From assembly GCA_038030265.1 (NCBI GenBank), contig CM075942.1, positions 38,406,751 to 38,470,750 of the forward strand: a stretch of DNA of 64,000 nt, in the 5' to 3' direction. This stretch comes from Corythucha ciliata. Its lineage: Eukaryota > Arthropoda > Insecta > Hemiptera > Tingidae. Made by a program: the position numbers and the translations under genes. The notes under the pieces are model-generated. The model searched no databases, had not been told where the DNA came from, and worked only from the letters and a program-made list of their open reading frames with translations. This document shows, in pieces, positions 34,975 through 47,455 of the stretch; positions within the stretch are counted from its first letter, which is position 1; each line of letters opens with the position of its first letter.

Positions 34975-35913
34975 CATAAACACACTTCCATCGAATCGAC
35001 AACGAATCAACGTCGATAGACGTTTTTTCGTTGATGAGGATAGTTCATCGTAGAATCAACGTCGATTTTGCCTCGGCACTGTAATGTTGATATATCAGCC
35101 ATGATACGACATCGGTGCAACGATGAGCAATCGATGTGCTTTATTCGACGTAAAATATTCGTTGAAATCAACTCGATGCAAATACGTTGTTTCATCGATC
35201 AAGGTGCGACATCGATGTGACGTTGAGCTGTAGGCGTGTTTTATTCTACGTAGAATCGACATAGAATCTACGTTGAAGTCACTAACTATTGTTCCGACAG
35301 CTGTAGCCTGTCAGAAAAAGTACAATTCATTTATGCACCGCATCCACCCAAACTTGAACATAATTTTGAATGGAATCAATAAATTTTAAATACAATTTAG
35401 GCAAAAATTGTATTTAAATTGTGGTAAAAACCCCACACCCCTGGGTTCCGTTAAACAAATCGTGAATTGCACCAGCTACTCGACATTTCTTAAAAACATT
35501 GCTAAAAACAGATCCTTGATTGATTTTAATCTTTTATGCGAGCAATAATCTTGTAGAAGAAACCTCTTCAAGTAAATCCAAATTTTGAAAAATAATGTGC
35601 AAGTTCCCAGTACTATATTGAGCTTCCTAAAACTAATGTTTTTTTAGATTACGTAAATTGCCAGATCGGTTACAATAGCTCAAAGTGTTAGTGGTATAGC
35701 ACATAATATATACCAACGCAAAATGTCTCGGTTCGAATCCCAAATACATTTTTGTATTCATTTTATTTAATTCGTTCACTTTTCGACCCATCGACGTTGA
35801 ATCAACGTAGAATCGCGGGACATTTTTGACGCGATGTCGACTCGATTTTTGATCGATCATTGACTCGATGAATGACGTTGATTCCATGTCGATTCGATGG
35901 AAGTGTGTTTATG
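34975..35913. mobile_element. 0.94-kb inverted-repeat element with GAATCAACGT subterminal repeats
   Basis: Ends cataaacacacttccatcga and tcgatggaagtgtgtttatg form terminal inverted repeats of 26 bp or more. Both ends are rich in variants of aatcaacgtcgat and gttgattctacg, in both orientations, within about 300 bp on the left and 130 bp on the right. No transposase frame. It interrupts the LINE RT between the STQ and AQLCR codons. The target duplication is unclear (possibly 2-3 bp). A tRNA-like stretch lies at 35676-35745. The superfamily is not assigned. Confidence 0.75.
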
Positions 35914-36647
35914 AGGTTGTGTCGAGTGAGCAGCTCGAAATCCAAATTGCTCATTGATCATGATATTGTTTTGGTCCACGTGATCCATCATTCTTCTGTG
36001 AATGATTTTTTCAAAAATGTTGCTCAGGTTGGGCAAAAAACTGATTGGGCGGTAGCTTAAAAGGAGAGAAGGATTTTTACCCGGTTTTCGCAAGATGATG
36101 ACTTTTGCCGTTTTCCATGATTTGGGGAAATATCCCAAAAATAACATTTTATTGAAAACATGGGTTAGAAACACCAGCCCTTTTCGGGGAAGGTGTTTCA
36201 GGAGGATAATTCTAGTTTGGTCATGTCCTGGGGCTTTATTGTTAGACCGAGATTTGATCCAGGTGGATATCTCCTTTGGGGTAATAGGTTTAACGTCTGA
36301 CGGGGTGTAAGCCACTGACTTGAGGAAATTTCGGACCAAGCGATTTACCATAGGATTATTATAACAGGAGGTTAGAGTAGAAGATCCCCGGTGGATGCTC
36401 TCAAAATGCCTATCAAATGCGTCGGCCTTGTCATTTGCTGTTGTAAGCTGCACGTTGTTCCGAATGATGGTGGGGACCGTATGATTGATTTTTCTCTTTC
36501 TGGAGTGGTTTGGGACACGCCAGAATGTTGTATTGGATTTGGAAGGATTGAGCGATAAAATAAACGAGTGTCATTTCGAATCTTCAAATTTTTTGATCAG
36601 AGACTTGACTGAATTTTGAATTAAACAACCAATTTCTTGAAAATTAA
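35914..36647 (-). pseudogene. LINE ORF2 linker and RT fingers
   Basis: TANDKADAFDRHFESIH, NNKAPGHDQTRIILLKHLP, FPKSWKTAKVIILRKPGKN, YRPISFLPNLSNIFEKII and INEQFGFRAAHSTQ follow one another in one frame of about 190 codons. They match RT blocks 0-3 of Jockey-like elements. The frame ends at STQ because of the insertion at 35913. The blocks further N-terminal (36480-36647) are in another frame. Confidence 0.9.
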
Positions 36648-37289
36648 GGCCCGTATTCATAGTCGCTACTTAAGTCAAAGTGTGAAAGTTTCATGGGTCA
36701 GAACTTATTCATAAATCAAATTTTTAGGGTTTATTTATGCTAAAATGGAGCATAAATCGTGATCCGTTCGTAAAATAATCCAACAGTTAATAAATACGCG
36801 ATTTTTGAAGTTTTAGGTCATTTCAAACACGCCAGCTAGCATGTTTGTGTCATATGCGCCTTCCGAAAAAAAAATTCGCCTGTAACGTAGCTGTCGGAGA
36901 GTGGTTTGTTGTGTTTCTTTTCCTTACTTTCTACAAGAGCTCTCCAATAATAAAATCATGGAGGATAAACAGATGAGCTATTTAGAGGCATGAAAAGGAC
37001 AGAGAATACATGGGATATTACGTTGCGGAAAATGTTCGTTTTGGCGGGATTTCAAATATGCCAACTTTTGTTTATAAATAAAAAATATTTCTGAAGGGTT
37101 TTAAATTTTTATTTACTTATTTACGGGGAAGGATTGATATGCCTTATCGAAAAAAAATATTTTTGGATGATGTGAAACTTCCTCATTCTCTTAAGTAAAA
37201 ATCAAATCAGTTGTTGTTGGAAAAAAATCATCTGCTTAGACGTCCACTTGGGGAAATTTAAGTATAAGAAATGTCTATGAATACGGGCC
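36648..37289. mobile_element. PIF/Harbinger-like MITE, 642 bp, inside the LINE
   Basis: ggcccgtattcatag and ctatgaatacgggcc are exact 15-bp inverted repeats, with TAA at 36645-36647 and 37290-37292. It separates the endonuclease and RT parts of the LINE. No transposase frame. Confidence 0.82.
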
Positions 37290-37910
37290 TAAGTTCTTCA
37301 ATTATTGAAGTAATTTTTTATGTGAACGAGAAATCTAATGTGAGGGGGAAGAGAGATATCGTAAGTAGAATCAAGCTGCCTGTAAGAGGAGTCCAGAAAA
37401 TTAAATTGTTCACAGCAATGTCGAGTTCAACGGCGCTGGGAAGGGAGGATTAGAATTTAAATGATTATGGATAAAGGCAGCATAGCCGGCCCAATCAGCT
37501 CTTTGGAAGTTGAATTTTTTAGCACGACCATTGGTGAACAAACGTTCGTGAATGAATGAGTTAAGGAAAGGTACACTTTTGACTTGGAAAATATTATGAA
37601 CGTTCCGCGTGAGCACAAGATCAAGGACGCTGGGTCTTTTGTTGGCGGGTGGGTAGTACGTTGGTGAATCGGGAGCAGCGATATCAAAAGCCATTTGAAA
37701 GACAAACTGAAAAGAAGTTTGCCTGCGGGATTATTGCGGGCGCAGTGCCAGGAAGCATTGGTGGCGTTACCATGAGTACGCGCGACCCCAAGGATAGGAG
37801 GGATTCCAAGTCTTGTTTAAAATTGTTACACTTTGGAGTATACATCTCTCTATGTATCCAAGCTTTTTTAAGGGGGAAAAATATTATAAGAGAAATCACT
37901 ATTCTTCCTC
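37290..37910 (-). pseudogene. LINE ORF2 endonuclease fragment
   Basis: In shifting frames: FKQDLESLLSLGSRVLMV (the strand before the GDFNA motif), NATNASWHCARNNPAGKLL (degraded NAKH..W......G..L), APDSPTYYP with RPSVLDLVLT, and FNFQRADWAGYAAFI. These are the C-terminal blocks of an AP-type endonuclease. At least one frameshift lies between the second and third blocks, and the final SDH catalytic block is not intact. Confidence 0.8.
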
Positions 37911-38109
37911 ATTGATTCCTACTCTGTACCTCACAATTAGTTCCACGAACAGGTTAGGAAAATACATAATTTAAAGCTCTTTCCGAATTCCCGAAGTAGA
38001 AAGGTCAATTCCATTAATGGCGAAATTGATAACTTGAGAAAGACATTTTCTGGAAAGGAGGGTAAGGGTTGAAATAACAACAGAGACGTCAAGATTGGAG
38101 CAGAGGAGA

Positions 38110-39490
38110 GATGCGAATGAAGCTGAAATGTGTACCTTATCTAGCAAGGGATTTAATTCCTAAGACGCTCCACGAGAGGTTGTGTTGAGTATCATTTGTA
38201 AGTTAACTTCGAAGGAGATCAATGTGGTACAACGGGTGAGAACAGTTGAAAATTTAACAGCGTTTTCCATTTTCACAACATTTTGCATATCGCCTCGTCC
38301 GGCCACTCCTCGAGGCTTGAAAAGACACTTTATCTTCAGTTGAATGATCAAATAATTTTTTTTTTTCTCTCCACAGCTTTATTTTTAGGTGCAGGACCGG
38401 TTTCGGCCTCCCTGTATCAGGCCATTTTCAACTGCAAACTTCAAAACTGCTCAAATTCCATTAAGGGGGGGAACACACCTCAATATTAATGTTCAATGAT
38501 AAATGTTCAAATTCGTTATAAACTCGTCAAGCGTCAAAAAACTTCTTTTGAAAATATCCGTCCAATGGCAGCTACGGCCTTCAAGCCGGACTGTTTATTG
38601 CTCCAGACATTATGCACTTTGTGTGCATATAAAAACTTTCCCTTGTATTAAAAAGCAAAATATTGAGTGGTTTAATTCAGATAGAAGTTACTACTTCTAA
38701 ACTTTCTATATGTGCCGCAGATCTTCGGCCGTTACTATCCTTCATCTATGTTACACGCAGTTTGAAGCTCCTTTGCACTGACCCCAATACGTTACCAATT
38801 TTTATTGGGCTATGATTTCAGAGCACTCATAAGGCGGCTTCACTTGCGAACTGTGACAGCAAATACTTTGAGCTATGGCCAACTCCAGAACGCCCAAATA
38901 TTCTGCAAATATAGTGCATTTCGAATGGCCCTTAAAGGGTGTGCAGTTTGAACTGAAAATAGATGCGGAGTTTTTTTTTTTACTGCGGGATAATTCCAAT
39001 GAGTTGATTGCGTGACCTTGAACGCAACCCTCTCTGCCCCCGACCCCTCGTCCTGGTATGATGTGACGCGGGGGGTTCTATTGTTATTCTAATAATCTTG
39101 TTTCGGCCGCGGGTTTAATCCGATTGACATTTTGAAAATTTATTTGAAATCAGTGAATTTTTCCACACTTCGGACGAACCGCCATTTTTCGATTGAAGTT
39201 CAATAATAATGAAATAATTTGAGTTTTGCTACTTGCAAAATTTAAATTTCAAAAAAGGCGATCGACCAGCAATTTAGATGTGGCAACTGAGTACAATCCA
39301 TTTTTCAAAATTAAAATCGAACAATTTTTGGAGCCGTCAGGTGTGCCGCAAATCATGATCGTTCCATCTCACTCACACTCTTGACGCCCACTTTCGCCTT
39401 AACAGAAATAACACGGATGGTATCCACGTGACAACAATTTTAATGTGATAGGATAACGCCGTGTTAAAATACTTATTAAGTATTATTAAG
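38110..39490. other. Mixed repeat debris, no gene
   Basis: Contains an accggtttcggcctc motif at 38396 and a single MITE end at 38826-38885. Otherwise unrecognised. Confidence 0.4.
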
Positions 39491-39496
39491 TATATT

Positions 39497-39616
39497 GGGT
39501 CCGTTGTAAAACTATAACACGATTAATTGCGATTAATCCTTCCCTCTTATTTTACATGTGTTGAAAACTAAACCTCATCAAGTGCTGAGCAATTTTTTGA
39601 GTTTTACAACGGGGCC
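39497..39616. mobile_element. MITE, GGGTCCGTTGTAAAACT family, copy 1
   Basis: 120 bp. gggtccgttgtaaaactata faces gagttttacaacggggcc, flanked by ATT on both sides. The same family in reverse orientation is at 58913-59056, sharing acgattaattgcgattaatc and the ctcttatttt core. Confidence 0.72.
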
Positions 39617-39619
39617 ATT

Positions 39620-41695
39620 GTTAAGTACTTGCCCCCCTGGTGACTTCAGTCTCCACCCCTGACGTCAGATGGGCTGGGGAAATAAGGGGCTCCTACAATA
39701 GAGTTTAGTCACCTTGAGTGTTATTTTCACGCCTACTCGTGATTATAGGGCCCTGGTTTCATCGGAGTCTGACTGGATCCTCGACAAACAAACTTCAGGC
39801 CTCCCATGCTTCGTATACTATAAGGATACTTGCGCGCTTGTGTGGAGAGGAATTTGAAATCAATAGTATTGGATGGAGAACGTACCTGAAACAAATTAAA
39901 GAGAAAAATATTATTAAAATGGCATAACAAAGTAAATCGTTACAAGTGATACGAGACAACAAGTGAGTACGAATAAGAGTTATACCCAACCTTCAAGACA
40001 CTCAAAGGACCCTTTTCACTAGTCAAGTTTTTTGTTTAAAAAAACATGTTTAATCTGATCGCACACGGGCATAGTTCTCAAAAAAACCCACTCAGGCATA
40101 AAGGAACAACCTATAATACAGTATACATATTATACTATGCTCTAACTAGGGGCAAGCAGCAGGACCTGACTGCATTTATTGCAGGACTACTACAACTCTC
40201 AAATCAGCTATAGTAATTATTTCATATCCCAATTTCTATTTTTATTGTATAAGCTTAAAGGTCAGACATTTTTAATTAGGTAGGTACGTCAGTAACCTTC
40301 ACCCCAACCCCAAAGAGGATGTAGGTTGTACGTGACTTGATGCAAACAACATGAACTGCATGAACCGCAGGCGAAGATCGAAATCAAGACAACAATTTAT
40401 TCATTTATTTATGTAACAAAAGCCCCGGCAGTTCAAACACGATCCACCACTACACTACCAAATTATCCGCTCGAACATGATTGTGCAGAACCAATCAAAT
40501 CAGTATTAGATCAGTTTTAAAATATCTTATTGGATCAACCGTGAAGTCTCATCAATCGAGGAAAGAGATTTGATTCCTTTGTAAAATGGATGGGTAAAAC
40601 GCACAAATATTTTTTTTAAATTTGGGGGAAGATAACGTGGGGAATGCCTTTGACGTGGGCATTCTGAAATGCTCACCAGGGAAAAATTAACGATGCAAAC
40701 GAAAAATATTATACAGTAAATATTTTGTTGTGCACACGAAATACGCTTCTACTAAAATTCCATTCCTGGAATTTCTAGGAATTAAAATTTTCCCGATCTC
40801 GAATTCCTAGGAAACGCCGCCGTCTCTTCAAAAGACCAGTAAACTATTTTTATATCAAACAAAATAAAAAAAGTCCTTTCTAACGTTTCTAACCGCTCTA
40901 AGGTCACGAGGCCCGAGATGAAGCTACTAGATTTTCAAATCACTCAATCAAACGCTGATGGTGCGACTCGGCAAAAACCATCACAACAAGAGGATTAAAG
41001 AGAGGGAAGAAGTAGGTGTGGCGTGAGTAAGGAAAAGTGTAAAACTACAGTTAAACAAGGGAGCACCTCCTAAAAGTTGACGGGCTTATGAATGATGGAA
41101 CAAGGTCGGAGGGCGGCCTCCCTGTCTCAAGTTATATTTTTTATCTGGGTACTTTCATCGTTCTAATGGGTTTGGGGAGAGAAAAAAATCAAGGCCCCCC
41201 CAGGTCCCCTCACCTTTCTTGAAGCCTCCAGAGATTTTTTTTCTTTCCATAACTTCAGGAGGAGTTCAGACTAATTTTAGGCTTTAAACAAGTTGCGTAA
41301 TTTGTTATAGCAGAATTTTTAGTTCAGCACGGAAGTAGAGCACTTGGGAACGTTCAAACATCCTTAACAGGTTTTTTTTATTTCCATGTATATTCTATTC
41401 TTTACGTCAATCTTGTAGTTTAACGCACTAGGAAGAGATAAAAAAAAACCTACCCTCTACAAGGGAATTTTTTAATTACGATTTATGAAAATAGAAGTTC
41501 GCCATAATTACTGTTTTGGTATATTTAAACATAGTTCATGAAGTTATAAGAATAACATACGATTGACACCCGGGACGACCACATGAGTTTAAAGTTCCGT
41601 TTACCTCTATGCAGAACACCACCTGAAAGGACCAATCAGAATTTAGCATTTTGTACCCAATAGTTTAAAAAACGCTTAGCTACGGTCCTAAATAC
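39620..41695. other. No gene recognised (one possible exon at 39736-39885)
   Basis: AT-rich DNA, unique-looking apart from the possible minus-strand exon. Confidence 0.4.
39736..39885 (-). other. Possible terminal exon with a strong acceptor
   Basis: Minus strand: tttttctctttaatttgtttcag is a near-ideal 3' splice site. It is followed by about 50 open codons (including SPSNTIDFKFLSTQARKYPY) to a stop at 39733-39735. I do not recognise the protein. No clear poly(A) signal was seen just after it. It could be a decoy splice site in an intron. Confidence 0.18.
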
Positions 41696-41698
41696 ACC

Positions 41699-41822
41699 TG
41701 GGGGCCTGTTCTATAACTTTTAACTATTATTATCACTGTCTCTTTCCACCCGTCCTCACCATCAACATGTGATTTAATTAGGGCGGACGGGGCGAAAAGG
41801 ATATCTTACAGACAGGCCCCCA
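41699..41822. mobile_element. MITE, GGGGGCCTGTTCTATAACTT family, copy 2
   Basis: gggggcctgttctataactt faces atcttacagacaggccccc. The core tttccacccgtcctcaccat is shared with 29909-30042. Confidence 0.7.
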
Positions 41823-43270
41823 GCATACTGCGTCAACAGATGCAAAGCAGAAAACTGGGGCTTGACATAATATTTTTAGTTTATGAAATTCATACAGGCC
41901 TAATTTTTTCAACCTCACAGCGCGTGCATTCATATGGCCAGTAAATGACGAGCGGGCCAGCCGCTGCGCAGCGCCGGGAGTGAGAGAGATGCCTTTCCCT
42001 GCGTGCAACTTCTTCTCAAGGCGGGTTCTTGTAAGTTCAAGGACCCCTTTCCAACCAACACTTTACAAGGATTCTTGAAGAGAGAGATTTTCATCGAAAT
42101 GGCAATGGCAAAAAGGTAAGTGGTAGAAGGAAGAAGCAGGGAATAAATCAAGTTATAAGATCAATAGAGACACTGAGAAAGAAAAACACAACATAGTTGA
42201 TGGTTGGGAAGGGGGAATTACGATATTGAGGAAGAAACTGTGAATAAAATTCCTGGATTGGGGAGGGCCATAGGAGCGGGAACAAGATTCCCTATACAAA
42301 GTGACAGGGAAGCACCTTTTGTATAACAGGTTTTTGCTCTTATTAAAAAAAGGAAATATCATGGGATTTAGCAGGCAAGAATCAAGGAAGAAATTGATTG
42401 TTTGTTTATCGTTTTTTTTCTTTCCTTTTAAAGTGGGACCATTCATGATGGGAGGTAATATGAAATTGAGGACCATGAGTATGTCAATGCTCACTCAAAA
42501 GTGATTTATAAGTTGTTTCTTTAGATACATACGAGCAAAATTACTCAACACGTACTTAGAAAACTTCAAAGGCCTTCACCCACATTAGTCACTTTGAAAA
42601 AAATAACGAGTTTTCTTCAAGTTCAACGCAAATCAATGCTGATGCAGATGTTTTAGCTAGCTTATGCGAAGAAACGAAAAGTGCGTAACGACGCAGAAAA
42701 TTAGCAAACCGAACTCCTTCTTCGTCATCATCACTGTCTTTTCATGCCTTCAAAGGATCAGGATATCTTTTTTTTATCTTCTTCTTGAAGTCAAACAGGT
42801 GCTCAAATTCCCTCTTCGCCAGAACAAACCAGTTGTGCAACTTATGTTTATGCTCGCACCTGTTTTACCTTCTTCTTCAAAGCATTCTCTTCACGGTATT
42901 TTGCAATTTAAGACGTGAATCAACACTTTGCTAGTTTTTAGAACGAATTTCGATCCTAAATACACACCAGGGTGGTCGACGCCACTTTTAGTCCGGTAAT
43001 TGAAATGGAAATTAGAGCCTCAGCGGAAAGGCGACCATGTGAACCTAACGAATGTAATGTTTTCATATAGTTCATATACGTTTACGCAACGAATGACGAA
43101 TGGGAGATCCATGTCAGTACTATGCGCTACACTCGTAACATCGTGATTTCATTGTTCCACAGTTTGAGGCTGGTAATAGACTGAAAAAAACTAAAAACCG
43201 CTTAAGTGACCCCCCAACCCCCTACTCGTACACAACAACACAACACAAACAAGTGGAGGGAGCGAAAGGC
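41823..43270. other. No gene recognised
   Basis: On the plus strand, ATGGCAATGGCAAAAAG|gtaagt at about 42099-42121 looks like a start codon with a donor. Nothing upstream or downstream supports a gene. Confidence 0.35.
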
Positions 43271-43274
43271 TTTT

Positions 43275-44103
43275 AGTGCATTTCATTTATGTCAAAATGC
43301 ACTATTGGTCTCGTCGTGATGGTGGCAAACATGGGTCATGGCATGTTTTTTCATGTTTCAGGACCTCTAGAACACGAATTCAGTGGTCTCCGGAATGCAT
43401 ATATATGTATATATAATGATTTATAATATTATGGCCGTTTTCTTGTTAGCACGATAACTCTTGTAGAAGTTAATTTAGCGGAACGCGCTTTGGCACAAAA
43501 ATCAGTAGTCATAAGACCCCGGTCGGTATTGCATTTGGGCCAAATCGGTCGAGGTGGAGGGGGGGGGGAATAAGGGGTTGAAATGGTCAAAAAATCACTA
43601 TAAATCACCAGTTGATTCTAGAATCATCATATTCGATAAGTATAGAGTAGCCTTTGATTCCCATTTTAATTTTTCGAAAAAGTCAAGTTGGTGGGGGTGG
43701 TCCTTCCGGTGTGGAAGTGTAAAATAGCGTTGAACTTCACTAGTTCATCTTAGCGCTCTAAAATCCGACTCATTTAATGTAACGAAAGCCCTGGGTTCCA
43801 TTGATATTTATCGAAAACTTTGATGGGGGAGGGTGAAATGGGGGATGAAATTTAAAAAAAATCGCTTAAATTCACACGTTTAGGTATTATAAAATACGGC
43901 ACAAAAATTTAATTTAACAAAGCCCTTGGAAAACTTCCGAAACTTTTCGACATTTTTGAAGAGAGGGTGGTGAAAATAGAGGAAGAAGCTCGGCTCAATG
44001 AAACAAATAATGGTATCAAAATTATTACTTCTGGGACGGCTTAGGGTATCCGTATACATAATGAAATGCACTCTTTCCGACCGTCAGCTGCCGGAGCGAA
44101 ATT
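43275..44103. mobile_element. AGTGCATTTCAT element, copy 1 (about 830 bp)
   Basis: Starts agtgcatttcatttatgtca and ends with atgaaatgcactctttccg followed by the gtcagctgccggagcgaa block. The 12-bp outer repeat is inverted. The interior includes ctcgtcgtgatggtggcaaa, gcacgataactctt and ggaacgcgctttggcac, shared with 49121-49959. No transposase frame, superfamily not assigned. Confidence 0.75.
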
Positions 44104-44331
44104 TTTTAAAAAGTGGAATCGTGTGAAGCCAATGTCCGCCATTAAACACCTACTGTTATCATTCACAATGAGGACGGGAGGGGAATTTTTCCACTAACAA
44201 TTAATTGTCAATGATTTTGTTACGGGTAATGGCGACCGGCTTAAAAAAAAATGCGTTTTACACCCTGCAGTTGTTCCTACCTCCATGGGCTCAACAATCT
44301 ATGGACCTAACCATGAGCTATCGTTAAAAAC

Positions 44332-44560
44332 CAACGATATATGAAAGAACTGGATTGCTCATCACTGCTGATAAAGAATAGCCATCAAATAAGCTCCCAT
44401 AGTGGATGAGAGGGGTGGAGTTTCAAAGTAAATACCGGAAGAGAGTTGTATTGCCATGACTATACAGGGAGAGGGACAGGGTGATTGTTTATCAGGGGAG
44501 GACCTGCCCCCTCCACGCCCTTCCAGTACGCTGTGAGCAATCCAGGTTTATATATCGTTG
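44332..44560. mobile_element. hAT-like MITE, copy 2
   Basis: 229 bp. caacgatatatgaaagaact and ccaggtttatatatcgttg are the ends, with an exact 8-bp duplication ttaaaaac at 44324-44331 and 44561-44568. The interior matches 48283-48511 closely. Confidence 0.92.
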
Positions 44561-44880
44561 TTAAAAACTGACGCAAGCGGTAACTATAAGAACGCTCTAT
44601 CATAAATAGTTGTATAACGTTATAAAACCTATAGTTACACACAGGTAATGACAATATCCGTCATTTGTGGTCCTTTAGAGAGAGTATGAGTGAGGGGGGG
44701 GGGTGATTAGCTAGAGAGCGAAATCTACAAGACCCGAGCAGAAAACAGATACATCAATTCAATTTGATCCGAATATGGTGAGGGGACTGTACACAGCGAC
44801 CGTCAGTACTCGTAGGAACTTATAGAGCTACGTGATACCGCCATTGGTCGTATTTTCACGCCACTCATGGTTAGGGCCCA

Positions 44881-45000
44881 GCCCCCCTATTCTGTAACTA
44901 TTAACGCGTGCATTAGTGAAATTTCTCAGCGGATTACTATAAGTTATTCACCTTGTTTATTTCGCTAACGCATGCGTTAAGAGTTGCAGAATAGGGGGGC
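44881..45000. mobile_element. MITE, GCCCCCCTATTCTG family, complete copy
   Basis: 120 bp with gcccccctattctg(t/c)aact ends in inverted orientation. Inner arms with attaacgcgtgcattagtga pair with the cgctaacgcatgcgttaa region. Confidence 0.78.
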
Positions 45001-47455
45001 AGGCCAAAATAAGTAATAATTAGTCAATTTCGTATCGAGTACGGAAAGTGGGAAATGTCGTGCGGGTGTATTGTCGGGAATGTTGTGCGCTTGAGGCGCA
45101 GCAGAGAGAGTCAATCACACGAGCACACGATATTACACTTTCCGACGAATAGCGAACGATACTTTTCGCTCGACCCATAATTATAATTATGGGTATTTTA
45201 AATATGGTCGTAGGTAAGTGAACCGGCGACATTGGCAACTGAAAAGCCACCAAAATATAAACAAAAGGCAGGAAGGACTATGAACCGGAATTTTCAGCTG
45301 TTCATATGGCACATCCGCGCGATTTTTCTTTTTATTATCCTAACCGGTTGACGATAATAACCCCTTTCGAGGGAGGTTTCTGTTGAGGTTTTCCTTACTG
45401 TTACTTTCCGTTCAAGTCGCGCGAAAAAAAAATATCACTACTATTTCATTTTACATAAGTATATGAGATGACGGGGAAGGTACTGCGATATGGAATATTC
45501 ACTGGAATAATGTGACGTGGGTAAGTCTTTCTTGAAGAACCAATCGGTCTTCGATGCTGTAACTAACCGAAACCGTGAGCAACCTTACTGTTATCGCTTA
45601 TTTGTGCTCTACGTTACGACTTGACTTTGAGGGTGAGGTGGAGAGAGAGTCCAAAATACGCCTAGAGGGCTCTGCTATTAAGACCGTGGATAAGTAAGGC
45701 ACGGCTACTTTTTTTTTTAAGCGTTGCGTAAACGAGTGAAAAAGAAAGGGGTAAAAGTGATTGAATTTCAAACCTATTAACTTCCTTTTCGAGACAAAAA
45801 AAAGCTTCTGTTTTTCGAGAGGAAAAAAATGAAATGTTCCTGATTATGGTCTTTCTAAACCATTTAAAGGGGTGGAGAAAAAGGGTGAAGGGACAAATCT
45901 TGAAATGGATTCGTCCAACCGAGTCCTTTCACTTACATGGAAAAAGAGAAAAACCTCACCGTGCATATTCTATGAGATCACGAGACGGTAATCGATAGCC
46001 AGCTATTTTAATTAACTTGCAGTTTATTTCTAGAGTGAGAGTATTGGTGAAATTGAGCACAGAGGAGGAAGAGGGGTATATTAGTTATTACCGAAGCTGT
46101 ACTCCAGTATTTTGGAGGAGGTCTTTGCGTTTTGAAAACGGGTTGAAATTTGTTGCGGTTTTAAATAAGTCTGATCTGAAACTTTTAGTTCATATCAATA
46201 GGCAATATCAAAGCATTGTAGCTTAGAATGGTTATAGTATTACACGTTGAAAGGAAGTGGAAACACTTAGCAACCTCTAAGATGTCTAACTTCGAAATTA
46301 GAAGACAATTGCTTTAACTATAACGCGCCTTCATAATATGAAGACAGTGCAGGTATTAATTGGCATATTAGAGCGAAAATTGAGTCTACTGCGCAACTTG
46401 AAACGTAACACTTCAAACGGTCGGTATGCGTGCCGTTCTCTCCCCTTCAATATAACATTGCAGATCGAACGCGGTATAAGGAAAATACACACACCGTGTT
46501 TACGCTCGTAATAACATACACAGGGAACGAACACTAGCAGTTCTGAACGTATTAAATCGACTAGGTTTCAGATTGGAAAAGTGTCAATTACAAATGTAAC
46601 AACAATTTACAAAACGCGAAAACTCGAATACGCACAAAGAAGCAAAGATACCTAGTTATACCAAATTACGCCCCGAGATCCACCCTCGTTTCTGGCACTT
46701 TCCACATAACTTATGACGCCGTATATCAAAGTAACGAATACCTTCAAACATATTGCATTGATGGTTCGATTATTTCCAAATAAATAGGATATCGGAACTT
46801 CACGCAGGAGTGTTAAACGAGGCGTAACTTCTCGCCTATATAAGAAAGTTGTTGTACCTGAGTTTGACCTATCTTACGAAATACCCCAATACAATACTGA
46901 AATCGTATATCTTTGAATGCTGGATCCATCTGAATTTTAAAAAGTCAACTTCATACACTGTTAATGGCACCACTCACACAATGATGACGAAGGCGTGCCT
47001 TACGAGCATATTCAAACAATCCTCCCACCCCCACATCCCACCGATATCACTGCTATTACAATGTCACCAAAAGATGCTAATCTTGAAAAACCACCCCCTT
47101 TTCTGGGTTTTGAAGGCTTAGAAAAAAAAGATAATAATAAGAAGACAGAAAAAGAAAGAGAGAGGGAGTGAGAGGGAGACGTCGCATAATTACCGAGGCT
47201 TCAATGGTGATGGGTCACGACGTGTGTTTTAGGACTAGAGAAAGAAGGAAGAGAGCCATTCGCCATTATCTCTATCTAAAAGTGCGTGGACAGATCTCAA
47301 ATTCCCCCTGCGGCATTGTTCTCATGAGCTGTAGAGGTGGCTAAGGGAGGATTGAGGCCAATTTTTCTTTTAAGCAATGGATGTAAAACGAACGAGGGGG
47401 TAACACACAGGAACTGGCTAGGTCAGAAAACATTTTTCCCTCTCATTTTGAAGTG
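45001..47455. other. No gene recognised
   Basis: Unique-looking DNA. A frame at 46017-46226 follows a fair acceptor (taacttgcag), but the product is not recognisable and no donor fits. Confidence 0.4.

Larger units (their letters stand above)
34588..37910 (-). mobile_element. Jockey-like LINE, interrupted by two nested DNA elements
   Basis: Minus-strand order is endonuclease (37290-37910), linker and RT N-terminus (35914-36647), RT palm (34588-34973). A MITE (36648-37289) and a 0.94-kb inverted-repeat element (34975-35913) sit inside it. Restored around the insertions, the blocks follow the canonical EN-RT order. The 3' part (thumb, UTR, tail) is absent. Frameshifts and a small duplication near 34770-34800 show that it is dead. 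Confidence 0.85.

Noticed and set aside
35007..35887. Short frames within the inverted-repeat element as a transposase
   Set aside because: Both are under 90 codons, without catalytic motifs, and made largely of subterminal repeat sequence.
42099..42121. ATG followed shortly by a gtaagt donor on the plus strand
   Set aside because: Only six codons, with no upstream promoter signal or downstream exon found.
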